Of a DNA stretch of 64,000 nucleotides, positions 8,682 to 17,368 are shown one piece after another; position 1 is the first letter of the stretch; every line of letters starts with the position of its first letter. A program made the position numbers and the translations under genes. The DNA comes from JAHRVQ01 sp051278195 (GTDB lineage Bacteria > Pseudomonadota > Gammaproteobacteria > Pseudomonadales > Azotimanducaceae): the NCBI GenBank assembly GCA_051278195.1, contig JBNMQM010000006.1, forward strand, positions 1 through 64,000, given 5' to 3'. The notes beneath the pieces are model-generated. The model searched no databases, was not told the DNA's origin, and saw only the letters and a program-made list of their open reading frames with translations.

Positions 8682-9005
8682 ATGACATTTGTGGTGAGTG
8701 ACGCCTGCATTAAATGCAAGCATACCGATTGCGTAGAAGTTTGCCCTGTTGACTGCTTTTATGAGGGTCCAAATTTTCTTGTGATCAACCCCGATGAGTG
8801 CATCGACTGCGCGCTTTGCGAGCCAGAATGTCCAGTGGACGCGATTTACTCTGAAGATGAATTACCAGAAGCAGAACAGGCATTCCTCGACTTGAATGCA
8901 GAACTCAGTGAAGTGTGGCCAAACATTACCGAAAAGAAAGACCCACTAGCGGACGCCGAAGATTGGGCTGAAGTGAAGGGTAAGATGGAACATCTAGCGC
9001 GATAG
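8682..9005 (+). CDS. fdxA: 7Fe ferredoxin FdxA
   Basis: A 107-residue electron carrier of the [3Fe-4S][4Fe-4S] type. Cysteines near the N-terminus follow the CIKCKHTDCVEVCPVDCF pattern, where the spacing gives a 3Fe-4S site plus one ligand of the second cluster. The second set is CIDCALCEPECPVDAIY. The C-terminal acidic helix (ending near AEVKGKMEHLAR) is typical for this family. It is transcribed towards rpoS, from which it is separated by a GC-rich hairpin at 9012-9031. Its partner protein in the cell is not indicated by context. Confidence 0.97.
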   Translation: MTFVVSDACIKCKHTDCVEVCPVDCFYEGPNFLVINPDECIDCALCEPECPVDAIYSEDELPEAEQAFLDLNAELSEVWPNITEKKDPLADAEDWAEVKGKMEHLAR

Positions 9006-9011
9006 CAATCT

Positions 9012-9031
9012 GGCGGGGTGTAAGCCCCGCC
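9012..9031. terminator. GC-rich hairpin between converging fdxA and rpoS
   Basis: GGCGGGG (9012-9018) and CCCCGCC (9025-9031) form a perfect 7-bp stem with a six-base loop in the short gap between the two converging genes. There is no strong T-run on either side, so termination is likely but not certain. Confidence 0.5.
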
Positions 9032-9059
9032 TAATGATCGCTGCGCTTATTGATCTGTT

Positions 9060-10013
9060 TTATTGAAAGATCGCTTCTGCAGATAAACCCTGTGATTCCA
9101 TGGTCTCACGCAACCGACGCAGTGCTTCTACCTGAATCTGTCTGACTCGCTCGCGCGTCAAACCAATTTCTTGGCCGACTTCCTCAAGCGTACTCATCTC
9201 ATAGCCACGAAGGCCAAACCGGCGAGAAATCACCTCACGCTGCTTCTCTGATAGCTCAGACAACCAATGATCGATATTCGAGCGTAAATCTGAATCTTGT
9301 AGCTGTTCTGCTGGATCAGCCTGTTTCACATCGGCGACGGTATCCAAAATAGTTCGATCTGAATCTACCCCCAGCGGCGTATCAACGGAAGTAATTCGCT
9401 CGTTCAAGCCCATCATCCGCTTGACGTCCTCTATTGGTTTGTCGAGCAGCTCAGCGATTTCTTCATAGGTTGGTTCGTGATCAAGCTTCTGTGACAGCTC
9501 TCGAGACGCACGGAGGTAGACATTCAATTCTTTGACCACGTGGATCGGCAACCGAATCGTGCGAGTCTGATTCATAATCGCGCGTTCTATCGTTTGACGA
9601 ATCCACCAGGTGGCATAGGTGCTAAATCGAAAGCCACGCTCTGGGTCAAACTTCTCAACCGCGCGGATAAGACCAAGATTGCCTTCCTCGATGAGATCGA
9701 GCAATGACAGGCCGCGATTAAGGTAGCGTCGTGATATTTTGACGACCAGGCGCAAGTTACTTTCAATCATGCGCTTTCGGCCGGCTGCGACACCGCGTAG
9801 AGCTTGTCTGGCGAAGTAAACTTCTTCTTCAGGGCTCAACAGAGGTGAATAGCCGATCTCATTCAAATAGAGCTGTGTTGCATCGAGATCTTTTGGTACT
9901 GAAGTACTCTTCTTCGGCTTCTCATCCGCTTCGAACTGGGAGGCACCCGGTTCCATTTGAATGACTGAGGCTGACTCTTCTACGAGTGACAAATCTTCCG
10001 TATGAACTACCAT
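9060..10013 (-). CDS. rpoS: RNA polymerase sigma factor RpoS (sigma-38)
   Basis: A 317-residue group 2 sigma-70 factor for stationary phase and general stress. Region 1.2 begins near DATQLYLNEIGYSPLL; region 2 includes NLRLVVKISRRYLNRGL and the -10 recognition part RFSTYATWWIRQTIERA; region 4 has the helix-turn-helix LEEVGQEIGLTRERVRQIQ near the C-terminus. Length and the nlpD-rpoS-fdxA context identify RpoS rather than RpoD or RpoH. In relatives the main rpoS promoter lies inside nlpD; this cannot be confirmed here. Stability and translational controls are likewise not visible from sequence. Confidence 0.98.
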   Translation of the reverse strand: MVVHTEDLSLVEESASVIQMEPGASQFEADEKPKKSTSVPKDLDATQLYLNEIGYSPLLSPEEEVYFARQALRGVAAGRKRMIESNLRLVVKISRRYLNRGLSLLDLIEEGNLGLIRAVEKFDPERGFRFSTYATWWIRQTIERAIMNQTRTIRLPIHVVKELNVYLRASRELSQKLDHEPTYEEIAELLDKPIEDVKRMMGLNERITSVDTPLGVDSDRTILDTVADVKQADPAEQLQDSDLRSNIDHWLSELSEKQREVISRRFGLRGYEMSTLEEVGQEIGLTRERVRQIQVEALRRLRETMESQGLSAEAIFQ

Positions 10014-10089
10014 TTTCTCGGTCCTGTGTTCGAGTTTCCATTAAGCGTCATGAAGCAAATCTGCTACACGCTCACATTTGTCAAACCAA

Positions 10090-10106
10090 CAATCCTTCCA
10101 GGATTG
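10090..10106. terminator. Small hairpin between nlpD and rpoS
   Basis: CAATCCT (10090-10096) and AGGATTG (10100-10106) form a 7-bp stem with a three-base loop. There is no clean T-run. It could reduce read-through from nlpD or shape the rpoS leader. Confidence 0.3.
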
Positions 10107-10126
10107 CTACATGCCAGTAATCTCAT

Positions 10127-10861
10127 TTATCTATCGGGCAAATAGATCAATGGGTCTGCTGGCTTGCCGTCTCTACGAATCTCGAAATGCAACATCTCTC
10201 GATCCGTACCACTAGAACCTATTTCGGCAACAACTTGGCCACCTTTAATTTTCTGTCCTTCTTTTACTCGAATTGACCGATTATGTCCGTATGCGCTCAG
10301 ATATTGGTCTGAATGTTTCACGATCACTAACTTGCCGTATCCTCGTAAACCACCGCCTGCGTAGACAACAACGCCATCCGCTGCGGCCATTACAGACTCC
10401 CCTAATCGACCGGCAATATCAACGCCCTTATTCACGTCGCCAGTCAGTGAAAAAGGTTTTATGACCTCACCAGCGATCGGCCAGCGCCAATCAATTTTTG
10501 AATCTTGACTTTTCTTTGGAGAGCGATTGTTTGATTTTTCCGCGACAACTTTGGGTGCACTCTTTCTAACTTTTTTGACGGGCGGTACTCGCTTGCCGGC
10601 CAACCGCAACTTCTGGTTGGCAAAGATGACGTAAGGCTTAGCGATGCCGTTAGCATCTGCTATTTGTTTGTAATCGAGCCCATACCGAAATGCAATAGAG
10701 TAAAGCGTCTCACCAGATCGAACCGTATGGACTTGCACAGAGGAGCGTCGTTCTTCTCCTGACGAAAATACCGGCGCATAGCCGCCACCAAAGCCACAGC
10801 CAGATAGCAATAGCAAAATAGCGAACAATGCGAACATTTTTTGACGAATCGCTTCCTTCAA
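10127..10861 (-). CDS. nlpD: NlpD-like lipoprotein with LysM and LytM (M23) domains
   Basis: NlpD is an envelope lipoprotein that activates amidases during cell separation. The 244-residue protein begins with a lipoprotein signal ending in the lipobox LLSGC. A LysM peptidoglycan-binding domain follows (VHTVRSGETLYSIAFRYG, about residues 44-90), then a basic linker and a C-terminal M23-type domain (about 140-244). In that domain the first position is VDIAGRLG rather than the HxGxD of active metallopeptidases, so a zinc ligand is missing; this fits the non-catalytic activator role. Gene order with rpoS supports the name. Confidence 0.92.
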   Translation of the reverse strand: MKEAIRQKMFALFAILLLLSGCGFGGGYAPVFSSGEERRSSVQVHTVRSGETLYSIAFRYGLDYKQIADANGIAKPYVIFANQKLRLAGKRVPPVKKVRKSAPKVVAEKSNNRSPKKSQDSKIDWRWPIAGEVIKPFSLTGDVNKGVDIAGRLGESVMAAADGVVVYAGGGLRGYGKLVIVKHSDQYLSAYGHNRSIRVKEGQKIKGGQVVAEIGSSGTDREMLHFEIRRDGKPADPLIYLPDR

Positions 10862-10971
10862 AATGCCGTATTGCCCCTGTGATTTCTAAAACTGACCCTA
10901 TGCATTATTATCTTTTGGCATGGTTGCTGATTTCTTATTGCGAAAAAAGTCTAACTTTCTTCAAAAGTAGT

Positions 10972-11907
10972 CTACCCTGAGGTGGTCGTTTCTCGAGTCA
11001 GCAACTGTAAGCCTAAAACTGCGATAGCGCCCAACACAAATCCCACGATCGCTAGACCAATATCAGCGTCAGCACCCGTTAAATCCACGTAAACATTGGG
11101 TAATACTGGCGTTTCCACCAATGGCGTCTGACTACCGTCCGGTCTGATCTGGTAGCTCGAAACATGTCGCCAGGGCCAAATTTTGCCCAACGACCCCAGC
11201 ATTACGCCGGTCAGCACCGCCAGGGTCTCATTTTGGTAGCGAGCCAGAAGCCGGGACAGCAGATGCGAAAATGCCACGATTCCTATGCCACAACCTGCAG
11301 CAAAACTCGCCAAAAGCAGTAGATTCAACTCGGAGATGGCTTCAAGCACATAGCGGTACAAGCCCATGATAAGCAACATGAAACTGCCGGAAATACCCGG
11401 TAACACCCAGGCCGAGATAGCAATAATGCCACCCAGAAAAAGATTGAGCGGCGTTGGTGCTAAGCTCAAAGGCACGGCGCTGGTGACGATGTAGCCGAAC
11501 GCAATGCCAACACCAATGGCGAAACCGATATCCAGGCCAAAACGGGTAATTCTACCCAGTACAATCCAGACCGAGAGTAAAACCAGGCCAAAGAAAAAGC
11601 TCCAAATCATCACGGGTTGGTTATCCAGCAAGTAGTTCAACCCACCAGCCAGCAGCAACACTGAAACCACCATGCCTGACAGCAGCGTCAGCAGAAAATT
11701 TGCATCGACAGCGACCCAGGTCGCTTTTAGACCGTCGTTTTTCAACTTAAGCAGCAGCATCGGTGTGAAGTGCTTGATCGCATTTATCAACCGCTCATAG
11801 ATGCCAGTGATAAAGGCGATGCTTCCGCCGGAAACGCCGGGCACAATCTCAGCTGCGCCCATCACCATACCAATACCAAACAAGCGCAGTAGCGGCCTGA
11901 AGTTCAT
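10972..11907 (-). CDS. DUF368 membrane protein (PopT-type polyprenyl-phosphate translocase family)
   Basis: A 311-residue integral membrane protein with about eight hydrophobic segments. The start carries the family motif GAAEIVPGVSGGSIAFITG, and a second copy-like motif, WVLPGISGSFMLLIMGLY, lies in the middle, as expected for DUF368. Members of this family have been implicated in returning undecaprenyl phosphate across the inner membrane (PopT in Vibrio cholerae), with phenotypes at alkaline pH. AGGGAAATT before the ATG is a good ribosome binding site. The gene lies between pcm and nlpD on the same strand. The transport role here is by family analogy. Confidence 0.88.
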   Translation of the reverse strand: MNFRPLLRLFGIGMVMGAAEIVPGVSGGSIAFITGIYERLINAIKHFTPMLLLKLKNDGLKATWVAVDANFLLTLLSGMVVSVLLLAGGLNYLLDNQPVMIWSFFFGLVLLSVWIVLGRITRFGLDIGFAIGVGIAFGYIVTSAVPLSLAPTPLNLFLGGIIAISAWVLPGISGSFMLLIMGLYRYVLEAISELNLLLLASFAAGCGIGIVAFSHLLSRLLARYQNETLAVLTGVMLGSLGKIWPWRHVSSYQIRPDGSQTPLVETPVLPNVYVDLTGADADIGLAIVGFVLGAIAVLGLQLLTRETTTSG

Positions 11908-11928
11908 AATTTCCCTTATATCATCTAT

Positions 11929-11981
11929 TTTCGAATCGCTTTCGAATCGCTTTCGAATCGCTTTCGAATCGCTTTCGAATT
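11929..11981. repeat. Tandem array, 11-bp unit TTTCGAATCGC, 4.8 copies
   Basis: Four exact copies (11929-11972) and a partial fifth fill the gap between the pcm stop and the DUF368 start. The array is outside both reading frames except for its last bases, which touch the pcm stop codon. The unit length is not a multiple of three. Confidence 0.95.
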
Positions 11982-12696
11982 AACTACGTCCGCCAAGCAA
12001 CGGCACGAATTTAACGTCTTCAAGCACTTCTTCTTCGAAGCCCTCGTCGGTGCGAGTAATCAGTTTAAGTTGTTGCTCGGCATCACCGACGGGAACGATC
12101 ATTCGCCCGCCGACCGCCAGTTGCTCCAACAAACCCTGTGGCACCAGGCGAGGCGAGGCGGTCACAATGATACCGTCAAAAGGTCCTTGCTCTGGCCAGC
12201 CAATATTACCGTCGTCATACTTAAATTGGACATTCCGAATCCCCAGGCGCCGCAGAGTTTGTTTAGCACGTTCATGCAGCCCTTGAATTCGCTCAACCGT
12301 CCAGACTTTACCCACTAGCTGAGACAAAATGGCAGTCTGGTAGCCAGAACCCGTACCAATTTCGAGCACTTTTGCTAACGAGCCGGCAGCTAAGAGACTC
12401 TCTGTCATCCTAGCCACCATATAAGGCTGGGATATCGTCTGGCTAAACCCGATCGGCAAAGACGAGTCTTCATACGCCCGGTGAGACAGTGCCTCATCGA
12501 TAAAAATATGCCGAGGTACGTTCAACATGGCATCCAATACCCGCTCATCAGATATTGCACGGTCTCGAAGTCGATTAATCAGTCGATTACGCGTTCTCTG
12601 CGACGTCATCCCGGAGCCGATCAAGTCATCGCTGTTGTTCAAGGCGTATTCCCTGCCGGAAACCGCCACTCGTTGCTGAATTTCATTGGTGCGCAT
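11980..12696 (-). CDS. pcm: Protein-L-isoaspartate O-methyltransferase
   Basis: Pcm repairs isoaspartyl residues in aged proteins by SAM-dependent methylation. Conserved parts are TSQRTRNRLINRL, VPRHIFIDEALSHRAYEDSSLPIGFSQTISQP (seen in pieces), the SAM motif VLEIGTGSGYQTAIL and the C-terminal FVPLLGG. The start at 12696 is chosen because residues just before GSGMTSQR are also seen in relatives; it overlaps the end of truD by 14 bases. A shorter start at 12609 is possible. surE, the usual upstream neighbour, is absent. Confidence 0.93.
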   Translation of the reverse strand: MRTNEIQQRVAVSGREYALNNSDDLIGSGMTSQRTRNRLINRLRDRAISDERVLDAMLNVPRHIFIDEALSHRAYEDSSLPIGFSQTISQPYMVARMTESLLAAGSLAKVLEIGTGSGYQTAILSQLVGKVWTVERIQGLHERAKQTLRRLGIRNVQFKYDDGNIGWPEQGPFDGIIVTASPRLVPQGLLEQLAVGGRMIVPVGDAEQQLKLITRTDEGFEEEVLEDVKFVPLLGGRS

Positions 12697-13663
12697 CCTC
12701 AATATCAATACATTCTTGTAGCAGTGTCGTGGCATAGGCGCCAACAGGAAGATCAAAACTTAGTGTGAGCTGAAATTGGTCTTGGTTTTGATATTGGTCA
12801 TGCTCTGCGCCTAAGTCATCGCAAGCGTCTTGTCGGTCGAGTTGCCACGTTAATTGCCCGGGAATCACCCGCTTGGAGCGACGATGAGCCTTAATGGCCA
12901 TCTTCTCAATAAAGGCCGCGGCTGATGCAAACTCTGCCGTCACCGCTGGAATTTCGATATCCCGATGAGGCGACAAGCCATAGACCCAAAGTTCGTCTTC
13001 GTCCGCCCAGTCGCCGGCTTCAACGCAATCGCTGAGCACTTGATTAAACAACCAAGAACGCAGCGCCGACAGATAATAGTCTTTTTGTTTGCGATCCAAT
13101 TTGCGACGAGATTGCATCTCATCGTCAGCAATCAGTTCAAGCGCTCTGTCTAAGTTTTGGTTATCGATGCCAAACCGCTGCTGGCCAAAGTAATTGGGAA
13201 AGCCCTGTTCGCGAATAGTGTTAAGGCGATCGACTAACGCAGCTTCATTGTCGACGACAACATCTCTGATGCGTAAAACGAATCGGTTACCTGTGTGATC
13301 GCCACGCCGAAGCTTACGCTGATGCCATATCTGCTTTTGAATCTCGACACCCTCAATCTGACAGCCAGCCAGGTCGGGATCCTTAATACCTGGTAACCAA
13401 CAGCTGAACCACTGCTCGGTAATGGCGTGCCGATCTTTTTTCCCACAATAGCTGACATCGAAATGTCTTAAGTTAAAGTAGCTTGCTAACTGGTTGGCGA
13501 CCCAGCCGGTATTAGCACCGGTCTTCTTTACCCACAAAAGCAGATGTTCACCATCACCCGACGGCTCGAAATCATAAAGTTCCGTGACGCGGAAGTCTTC
13601 AACAGAAAGTCGAATTTTTCCCGTTCCTAACGGTTCACCAAAGGCTCTGACGCTGGTCTGCAT
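12683..13663 (-). CDS. truD: tRNA pseudouridine(13) synthase TruD
   Basis: TruD makes pseudouridine 13 in tRNA-Glu. The 326-residue protein has the family motifs RLSVEDFRVTEL near the N-terminus, HFDVSYCGKKDRHAITEQW with the catalytic aspartate and conserved GxKDxxA, the core GNRFVLRIRDV and FPNYFGQQRFG. Length is normal for the family. Its ATG overlaps the stop of ispF by one base (TAATG), and its 3' end overlaps the probable pcm start, so ispF, truD and pcm probably belong to one operon. Confidence 0.97.
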   Translation of the reverse strand: MQTSVRAFGEPLGTGKIRLSVEDFRVTELYDFEPSGDGEHLLLWVKKTGANTGWVANQLASYFNLRHFDVSYCGKKDRHAITEQWFSCWLPGIKDPDLAGCQIEGVEIQKQIWHQRKLRRGDHTGNRFVLRIRDVVVDNEAALVDRLNTIREQGFPNYFGQQRFGIDNQNLDRALELIADDEMQSRRKLDRKQKDYYLSALRSWLFNQVLSDCVEAGDWADEDELWVYGLSPHRDIEIPAVTAEFASAAAFIEKMAIKAHRRSKRVIPGQLTWQLDRQDACDDLGAEHDQYQNQDQFQLTLSFDLPVGAYATTLLQECIDIEDAHQ

Positions 13664-14148
13664 TACGCGCCTACCTTTTCTAGCAAAACCACCGCCTCGG
13701 CAGCGATACCTTCGGCGCGCCCGATAAAGCCCAATTTTTCCGTAGTCGTTGCTTTAACGCTAATCTGCTCAATGGATGTGTTGGTATCCGCAGCGATGCT
13801 CTCCCGCATCTGCAGAATATAGCCAGCAACACGCGGTGCCTGAGCGATGAGGGTAATATCCACGTTGCCTAATCTGTAGCCCTGATCAGCAATCAGTTGT
13901 GATACATGACGCATCAACTGCCTACTGTCGACATTCGCAAACGAGGCATCAGTATCAGGAAAATGGTGGCCGATATCACCCAACGCTAGTGCACCCAGCA
14001 TCGCGTCACAAAGCGCATGCAAAACAACATCGCCATCGGAATGAGCGAGGATCTCGCGATGATAAGGGACATCGACCCCACCGAGTCGAATGCTCGCAAC
14101 CGGACTGTCACCAAACTTGTGAACGTCGTACCCGGTTCCTATTCGCAC
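13663..14148 (-). CDS. ispF: 2-C-methyl-D-erythritol 2,4-cyclodiphosphate synthase
   Basis: IspF catalyses the cyclisation step of the MEP isoprenoid pathway. The 161-residue protein has the zinc-ligand motif GYDVHKF at the start, LAHSDGDVVLHALCDAMLGAL, the segment DIGHHFPDTD and the C-terminal VKATTTEKLGFIGRAEGIAAEA, all diagnostic. It overlaps ispD by 10 bases upstream and truD by one base downstream, so translation is probably coupled. Confidence 0.98.
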   Translation of the reverse strand: MRIGTGYDVHKFGDSPVASIRLGGVDVPYHREILAHSDGDVVLHALCDAMLGALALGDIGHHFPDTDASFANVDSRQLMRHVSQLIADQGYRLGNVDITLIAQAPRVAGYILQMRESIAADTNTSIEQISVKATTTEKLGFIGRAEGIAAEAVVLLEKVGA

Positions 14149-14834
14149 GCTGCTTGTCCTAAATCAGTGCTGAGCCAATACTCGGCAAAAGCAATGTCTT
14201 GTGCCGTCGTAATCTTTAGATTGTGTCGACTACCCTCAACCAATAAAGGCTGCAGGCCAAGTGCTTCAACTGCAGAAGCCTCGTCGGTAATCGCAAGCCC
14301 CTGAGCTTTTGCAAAACTGAATGCTCGTCGCAGCAGCCCCGCTTGAAACAATTGGGGTGTCTGTGCCTGCCAGAATTGGCGACGATCAGGCGTCCCGACA
14401 ACACGGTGTTCATCACTGCTTTGCTTCAAAGTGTCGATCACAGGCGTCGCAAGAAGACCGCCGTTTTCATTAGTACCAACTTGTCGGATGAGTTCTGTAA
14501 CGTCTGCAAATGCAAACAGCGGACGCACCGCATCATGGATGAGCACTTGAGCATTGGACTCTAAATTGAGCTTTTCAAGACCAGACATCACCGAATCCGC
14601 TCGGGATTCACCGCCAACTGCAATCACACAGCGAGCCGCACTGGGCAGTTCTTTCCAGGCCGAATCTGCCTCATTGACAACAAGACACACGCTTGCAGGC
14701 TCGAGGATCAGAAGACGCCGGAGTGTTCGCTCAAGTATCGGCTCACCCGCCAGAGATAGATATTGTTTGGGTATGTGGCTGCCCATTCGCAGACCTTTTC
14801 CTGCGGCGGGCACGATAATGCTAAAAGCCGTCAT
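14139..14834 (-). CDS. ispD: 2-C-methyl-D-erythritol 4-phosphate cytidylyltransferase
   Basis: IspD joins CTP and methylerythritol phosphate in the MEP pathway. The nucleotide-binding front is FSIIVPAAGKGLRMGSHIPKQY; other motifs are GGESRADSVMSGLEKL, VLIHDAVRPLF and the C-terminal LKITTAQDIAFAE. An open frame extends to 14900, but ATG at 14834 gives the normal 231-residue protein with only 7 bases between it and the ftsB stop. Confidence 0.97.
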   Translation of the reverse strand: MTAFSIIVPAAGKGLRMGSHIPKQYLSLAGEPILERTLRRLLILEPASVCLVVNEADSAWKELPSAARCVIAVGGESRADSVMSGLEKLNLESNAQVLIHDAVRPLFAFADVTELIRQVGTNENGGLLATPVIDTLKQSSDEHRVVGTPDRRQFWQAQTPQLFQAGLLRRAFSFAKAQGLAITDEASAVEALGLQPLLVEGSRHNLKITTAQDIAFAEYWLSTDLGQAACE

Positions 14835-14841
14835 AGGCAGC

Positions 14842-15138
14842 CTAAGGTTGTGACTTGTCTTTATCGACAAGTAGATAGAAGGTCTCGTCAGCTTTAACAA
14901 GCCCCCACTCGGTGCGAGCTTTTTCTTCTACTGCGTCCAGACCATTCTTCAAATCATAAATTTCAACTTTCAAGACTTCGTTACGTCGCTGCTTGGTTTC
15001 GTTACCCACTTCAATTTTAACGACCCGCTTATCGAGACCATCCACATGAGCAAAACTAGATTCACCAATCCATAGGCGATATTGCAAGCCAATAAAGAGT
15101 GCAATAAGAACTGCTGTCACCGCCCGTCTTGTGGTCAT
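14842..15138 (-). CDS. ftsB: Cell division protein FtsB
   Basis: FtsB is a small bitopic inner-membrane protein of the FtsQLB divisome subcomplex. The 98-residue protein has a single hydrophobic segment (about residues 6-20), then a coiled-coil periplasmic part rich in charged residues and the conserved C-terminal ExxARTEWGLVKADETFYLLV. Its ATG overlaps the eno stop (ATGA at 15135-15138), as is common in this gene neighbourhood. Confidence 0.93.
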   Translation of the reverse strand: MTTRRAVTAVLIALFIGLQYRLWIGESSFAHVDGLDKRVVKIEVGNETKQRRNEVLKVEIYDLKNGLDAVEEKARTEWGLVKADETFYLLVDKDKSQP

Positions 15139-16418
15139 CTCTTAAGTTCTGCTATCCCTTTGTAGACCGCCGAAGAGGAGTCTTCGATTCGAAGCAGTCG
15201 ATTATATTTGGCCACCCTGTCAGAACGACAAAGAGACCCAGTTTTAATTTGGCCTGCTGCAGTTGCAACGGCAAGATCCGCAATGGTGGTGTCTTCCGTT
15301 TCACCGGATCGATGGGAGATCACAGCGGTATAACCTGCCGCCTTGGCCATTTGAATCGCTTCTAACGTTTCAGAAAGTGTGCCTATCTGATTCAGTTTGA
15401 TCAAAATGGAATTTGCCACCTTGTCATCAATGCCCTTCTTTAAAATTTTTGGGTTAGTAACAAACAGATCATCGCCCACCAGCTGCACTTCATCGCCAAC
15501 AGCTTTAGTCAGTTGCGCCCAGCCATCCCAATCGTTTTCATCCATACCGTCTTCGATGGAAATAATGGGATACTTTTTTACAAGGCCAACCAAATAATCA
15601 ACGAAGCCCGCTGAGTCAAAACTGCGGCCTTCACTTGCCAGAACATATTGGCCATCCACATAGAATTCAGAAGCCGCACAATCAAGCGCTAAGAACACAT
15701 CTTTACCCGGCACATAACCGGCTTTGTCTATCGCCTCCATAATGGCTTCAAGCGCAGATTCATTACTTGGCAGGTCAGGTGCAAATCCACCTTCGTCGCC
15801 CACCGCTGTGCTCAACCCTTTTGCGGCCAATACTGATTTCAATGTGTGAAAAATTTCAACCCCACAACGCAGAGCTTCAGAGAAAGTTGCAGCACCCACG
15901 GGCATGATCATAAATTCCTGAATATCGACGCTGTTATCCGCGTGCTCGCCGCCGTTTAAAATATTCATCATTGGCACAGGCATACTGTAGCGGCCAGGAC
16001 TTCCATCTAGCTCAGCCAGGTACTCGTAGAGTTCCATTTTTTTGGTTTTGGCCGCCGCACTCGCTAGCGCAAGCGAAACGGCAAGAATTGCATTAGCACC
16101 AAGAGAGCCTTTATTTTCCGTGCCATCCATATCGATCATGCGTTGATCAAGATCTTTTTGATTCTCCACATCTAAACCAAGCAACGGTTCACGGATTCTG
16201 CGATTCACGTTTTCCACGGCTTGGAGTACGCCTTTACCCATATAGCGGAGCGGATCATGATCTCGAAGCTCAAGCGCTTCGCGCGAGCCTGTCGACGCAC
16301 CAGAAGGAACACAAGCAGAGCCGACGGAACCATCCTCTAGCTCAACTTCTGCCTCAATCGTAGGATTACCTCTCGAATCGAGAATTTCCCTGGCTCTGAT
16401 GTCAATTATTTCGGTCAC
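15135..16418 (-). CDS. eno: Enolase
   Basis: Enolase interconverts 2-phosphoglycerate and phosphoenolpyruvate in glycolysis and is also a degradosome partner in many gammaproteobacteria. The 427-residue protein has the N-terminal REILDSRGNPTIEAEV, the loop CVPSGASTGSREALELRD, the metal ligand regions (LALDCAASEFY, ISIEDGMDENDWDGW, QLVGDDLFVTN) and the C-terminal SHRSGETEDTTIADLAV. It is full length. The gene is followed by ftsB in a 4-base overlap and preceded by a tandem array separating it from kdsA. Confidence 0.99.
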   Translation of the reverse strand: MTEIIDIRAREILDSRGNPTIEAEVELEDGSVGSACVPSGASTGSREALELRDHDPLRYMGKGVLQAVENVNRRIREPLLGLDVENQKDLDQRMIDMDGTENKGSLGANAILAVSLALASAAAKTKKMELYEYLAELDGSPGRYSMPVPMMNILNGGEHADNSVDIQEFMIMPVGAATFSEALRCGVEIFHTLKSVLAAKGLSTAVGDEGGFAPDLPSNESALEAIMEAIDKAGYVPGKDVFLALDCAASEFYVDGQYVLASEGRSFDSAGFVDYLVGLVKKYPIISIEDGMDENDWDGWAQLTKAVGDEVQLVGDDLFVTNPKILKKGIDDKVANSILIKLNQIGTLSETLEAIQMAKAAGYTAVISHRSGETEDTTIADLAVATAAGQIKTGSLCRSDRVAKYNRLLRIEDSSSAVYKGIAELKR

Positions 16419-16439
16419 TCAGTACTCCAAATTTTTAAG

Positions 16440-16505
16440 GCGCTATTTTCCATCGCTCTATTTTCTACGGCTTTGTTTTCTATGGCTCTATTTTCTATGG
16501 CTCTA
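16440..16505. repeat. Tandem array, 15-bp unit GCTCTATTTTCTATG, about 4.4 copies
   Basis: Four near-identical 15-bp units (16440, 16455, 16470 and 16485) and a partial fifth fill the space between the kdsA stop and the eno start. The last partial unit includes the kdsA stop codon. Units differ from each other by one to four bases. Confidence 0.92.
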
Positions 16506-17339
16506 GGCCATCTTTGTCTCGGGCATCGTGTTTGACTTAACCACCCCATCAAGTTCTTTTAGTAGGCTCAACAGTTCTTTCATTCGCCCCAATGGCCAGG
16601 AATTTGGCCCATCGCTCAGGGCCTCATCAGGGTTAGGGTGAGTTTCCATAAATATGCCATGGATACCAACAGCAACCGCTGCTCGTGCCAGTACAGGTAC
16701 CATTTCCCGTTGCCCGCCGGACGTTGCTCCTTGACCACCGGGCAACTGCACACTGTGAGTTGCATCAAACACAACGGGACAGCCAATTTCTTTCATGACA
16801 GCAAGCGAGCGCATATCGGAAACCAGATTGTTGTATCCAAAACTTACGCCTCGCTCACACACCATGATGTTCTCGTTGCCCGTCTCCCTGGCTTTTTCAT
16901 ACACATGAACCATGTCCCAGGGCGCAAGAAATTGACCCTTCTTGATGTTCACGGGTAGCCCAGCAGCAGCCACCTTCTGGATGAAATTGGTTTGTCGGCA
17001 GAGAAACGCAGGCGTCTGCATCACCGAAACCACTTCCGCGACTTCATCAATGGGCGTGTCTTCATGGACGTCAGTCAGGATTGGTAGGCCCAGATCGTTT
17101 TTGACCTTCTGCAGCACCTTAAGGCCTGCGTCGAGGCCGGGGCCACGAAAACTGCCAGAAGAGGATCGATTGGCTTTATCAAATGAGGACTTGTAGATGA
17201 GGAAAATACCGAGGGCTTCGCATATTTCTTTTAGCTCGCCCGCCGTGTCCATCGCCATCTGTTCCGATTCGACCACGCAGGTGCCGGCAATCAGAAAAAA
17301 CGGTGACTTGTCTGTCACCGAGAAATCGCAAAGGTTCAT
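16503..17339 (-). CDS. kdsA: 3-deoxy-8-phosphooctulonate synthase (Kdo-8-P synthase)
   Basis: KdsA condenses arabinose 5-phosphate and PEP to Kdo-8-phosphate for the LPS core. Motifs are LIAGTCVVESEQMAMD at the start, YKSSFDKANRSS, FRGPGLDAGLKVLQ, TDVHEDTPIDEVAEVVS, and VFDATHSVQLPGGQGATSGG. The 278-residue length is normal. It lies between pyrG and eno, as in Pseudomonas. Its presence shows that the organism makes Kdo-containing LPS, which matters for the missing lpxA. Confidence 0.98.
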   Translation of the reverse strand: MNLCDFSVTDKSPFFLIAGTCVVESEQMAMDTAGELKEICEALGIFLIYKSSFDKANRSSSGSFRGPGLDAGLKVLQKVKNDLGLPILTDVHEDTPIDEVAEVVSVMQTPAFLCRQTNFIQKVAAAGLPVNIKKGQFLAPWDMVHVYEKARETGNENIMVCERGVSFGYNNLVSDMRSLAVMKEIGCPVVFDATHSVQLPGGQGATSGGQREMVPVLARAAVAVGIHGIFMETHPNPDEALSDGPNSWPLGRMKELLSLLKELDGVVKSNTMPETKMA

Positions 17340-17368
17340 ATGTGCCCCTTAGATTTAATCTGTTGATT

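Noticed and set aside
12609..12609. Shorter pcm start at MTSQRTR
   Set aside because: Residues just before it (GSG) are also seen in homologues, so the longer start is preferred; the short form cannot be excluded.
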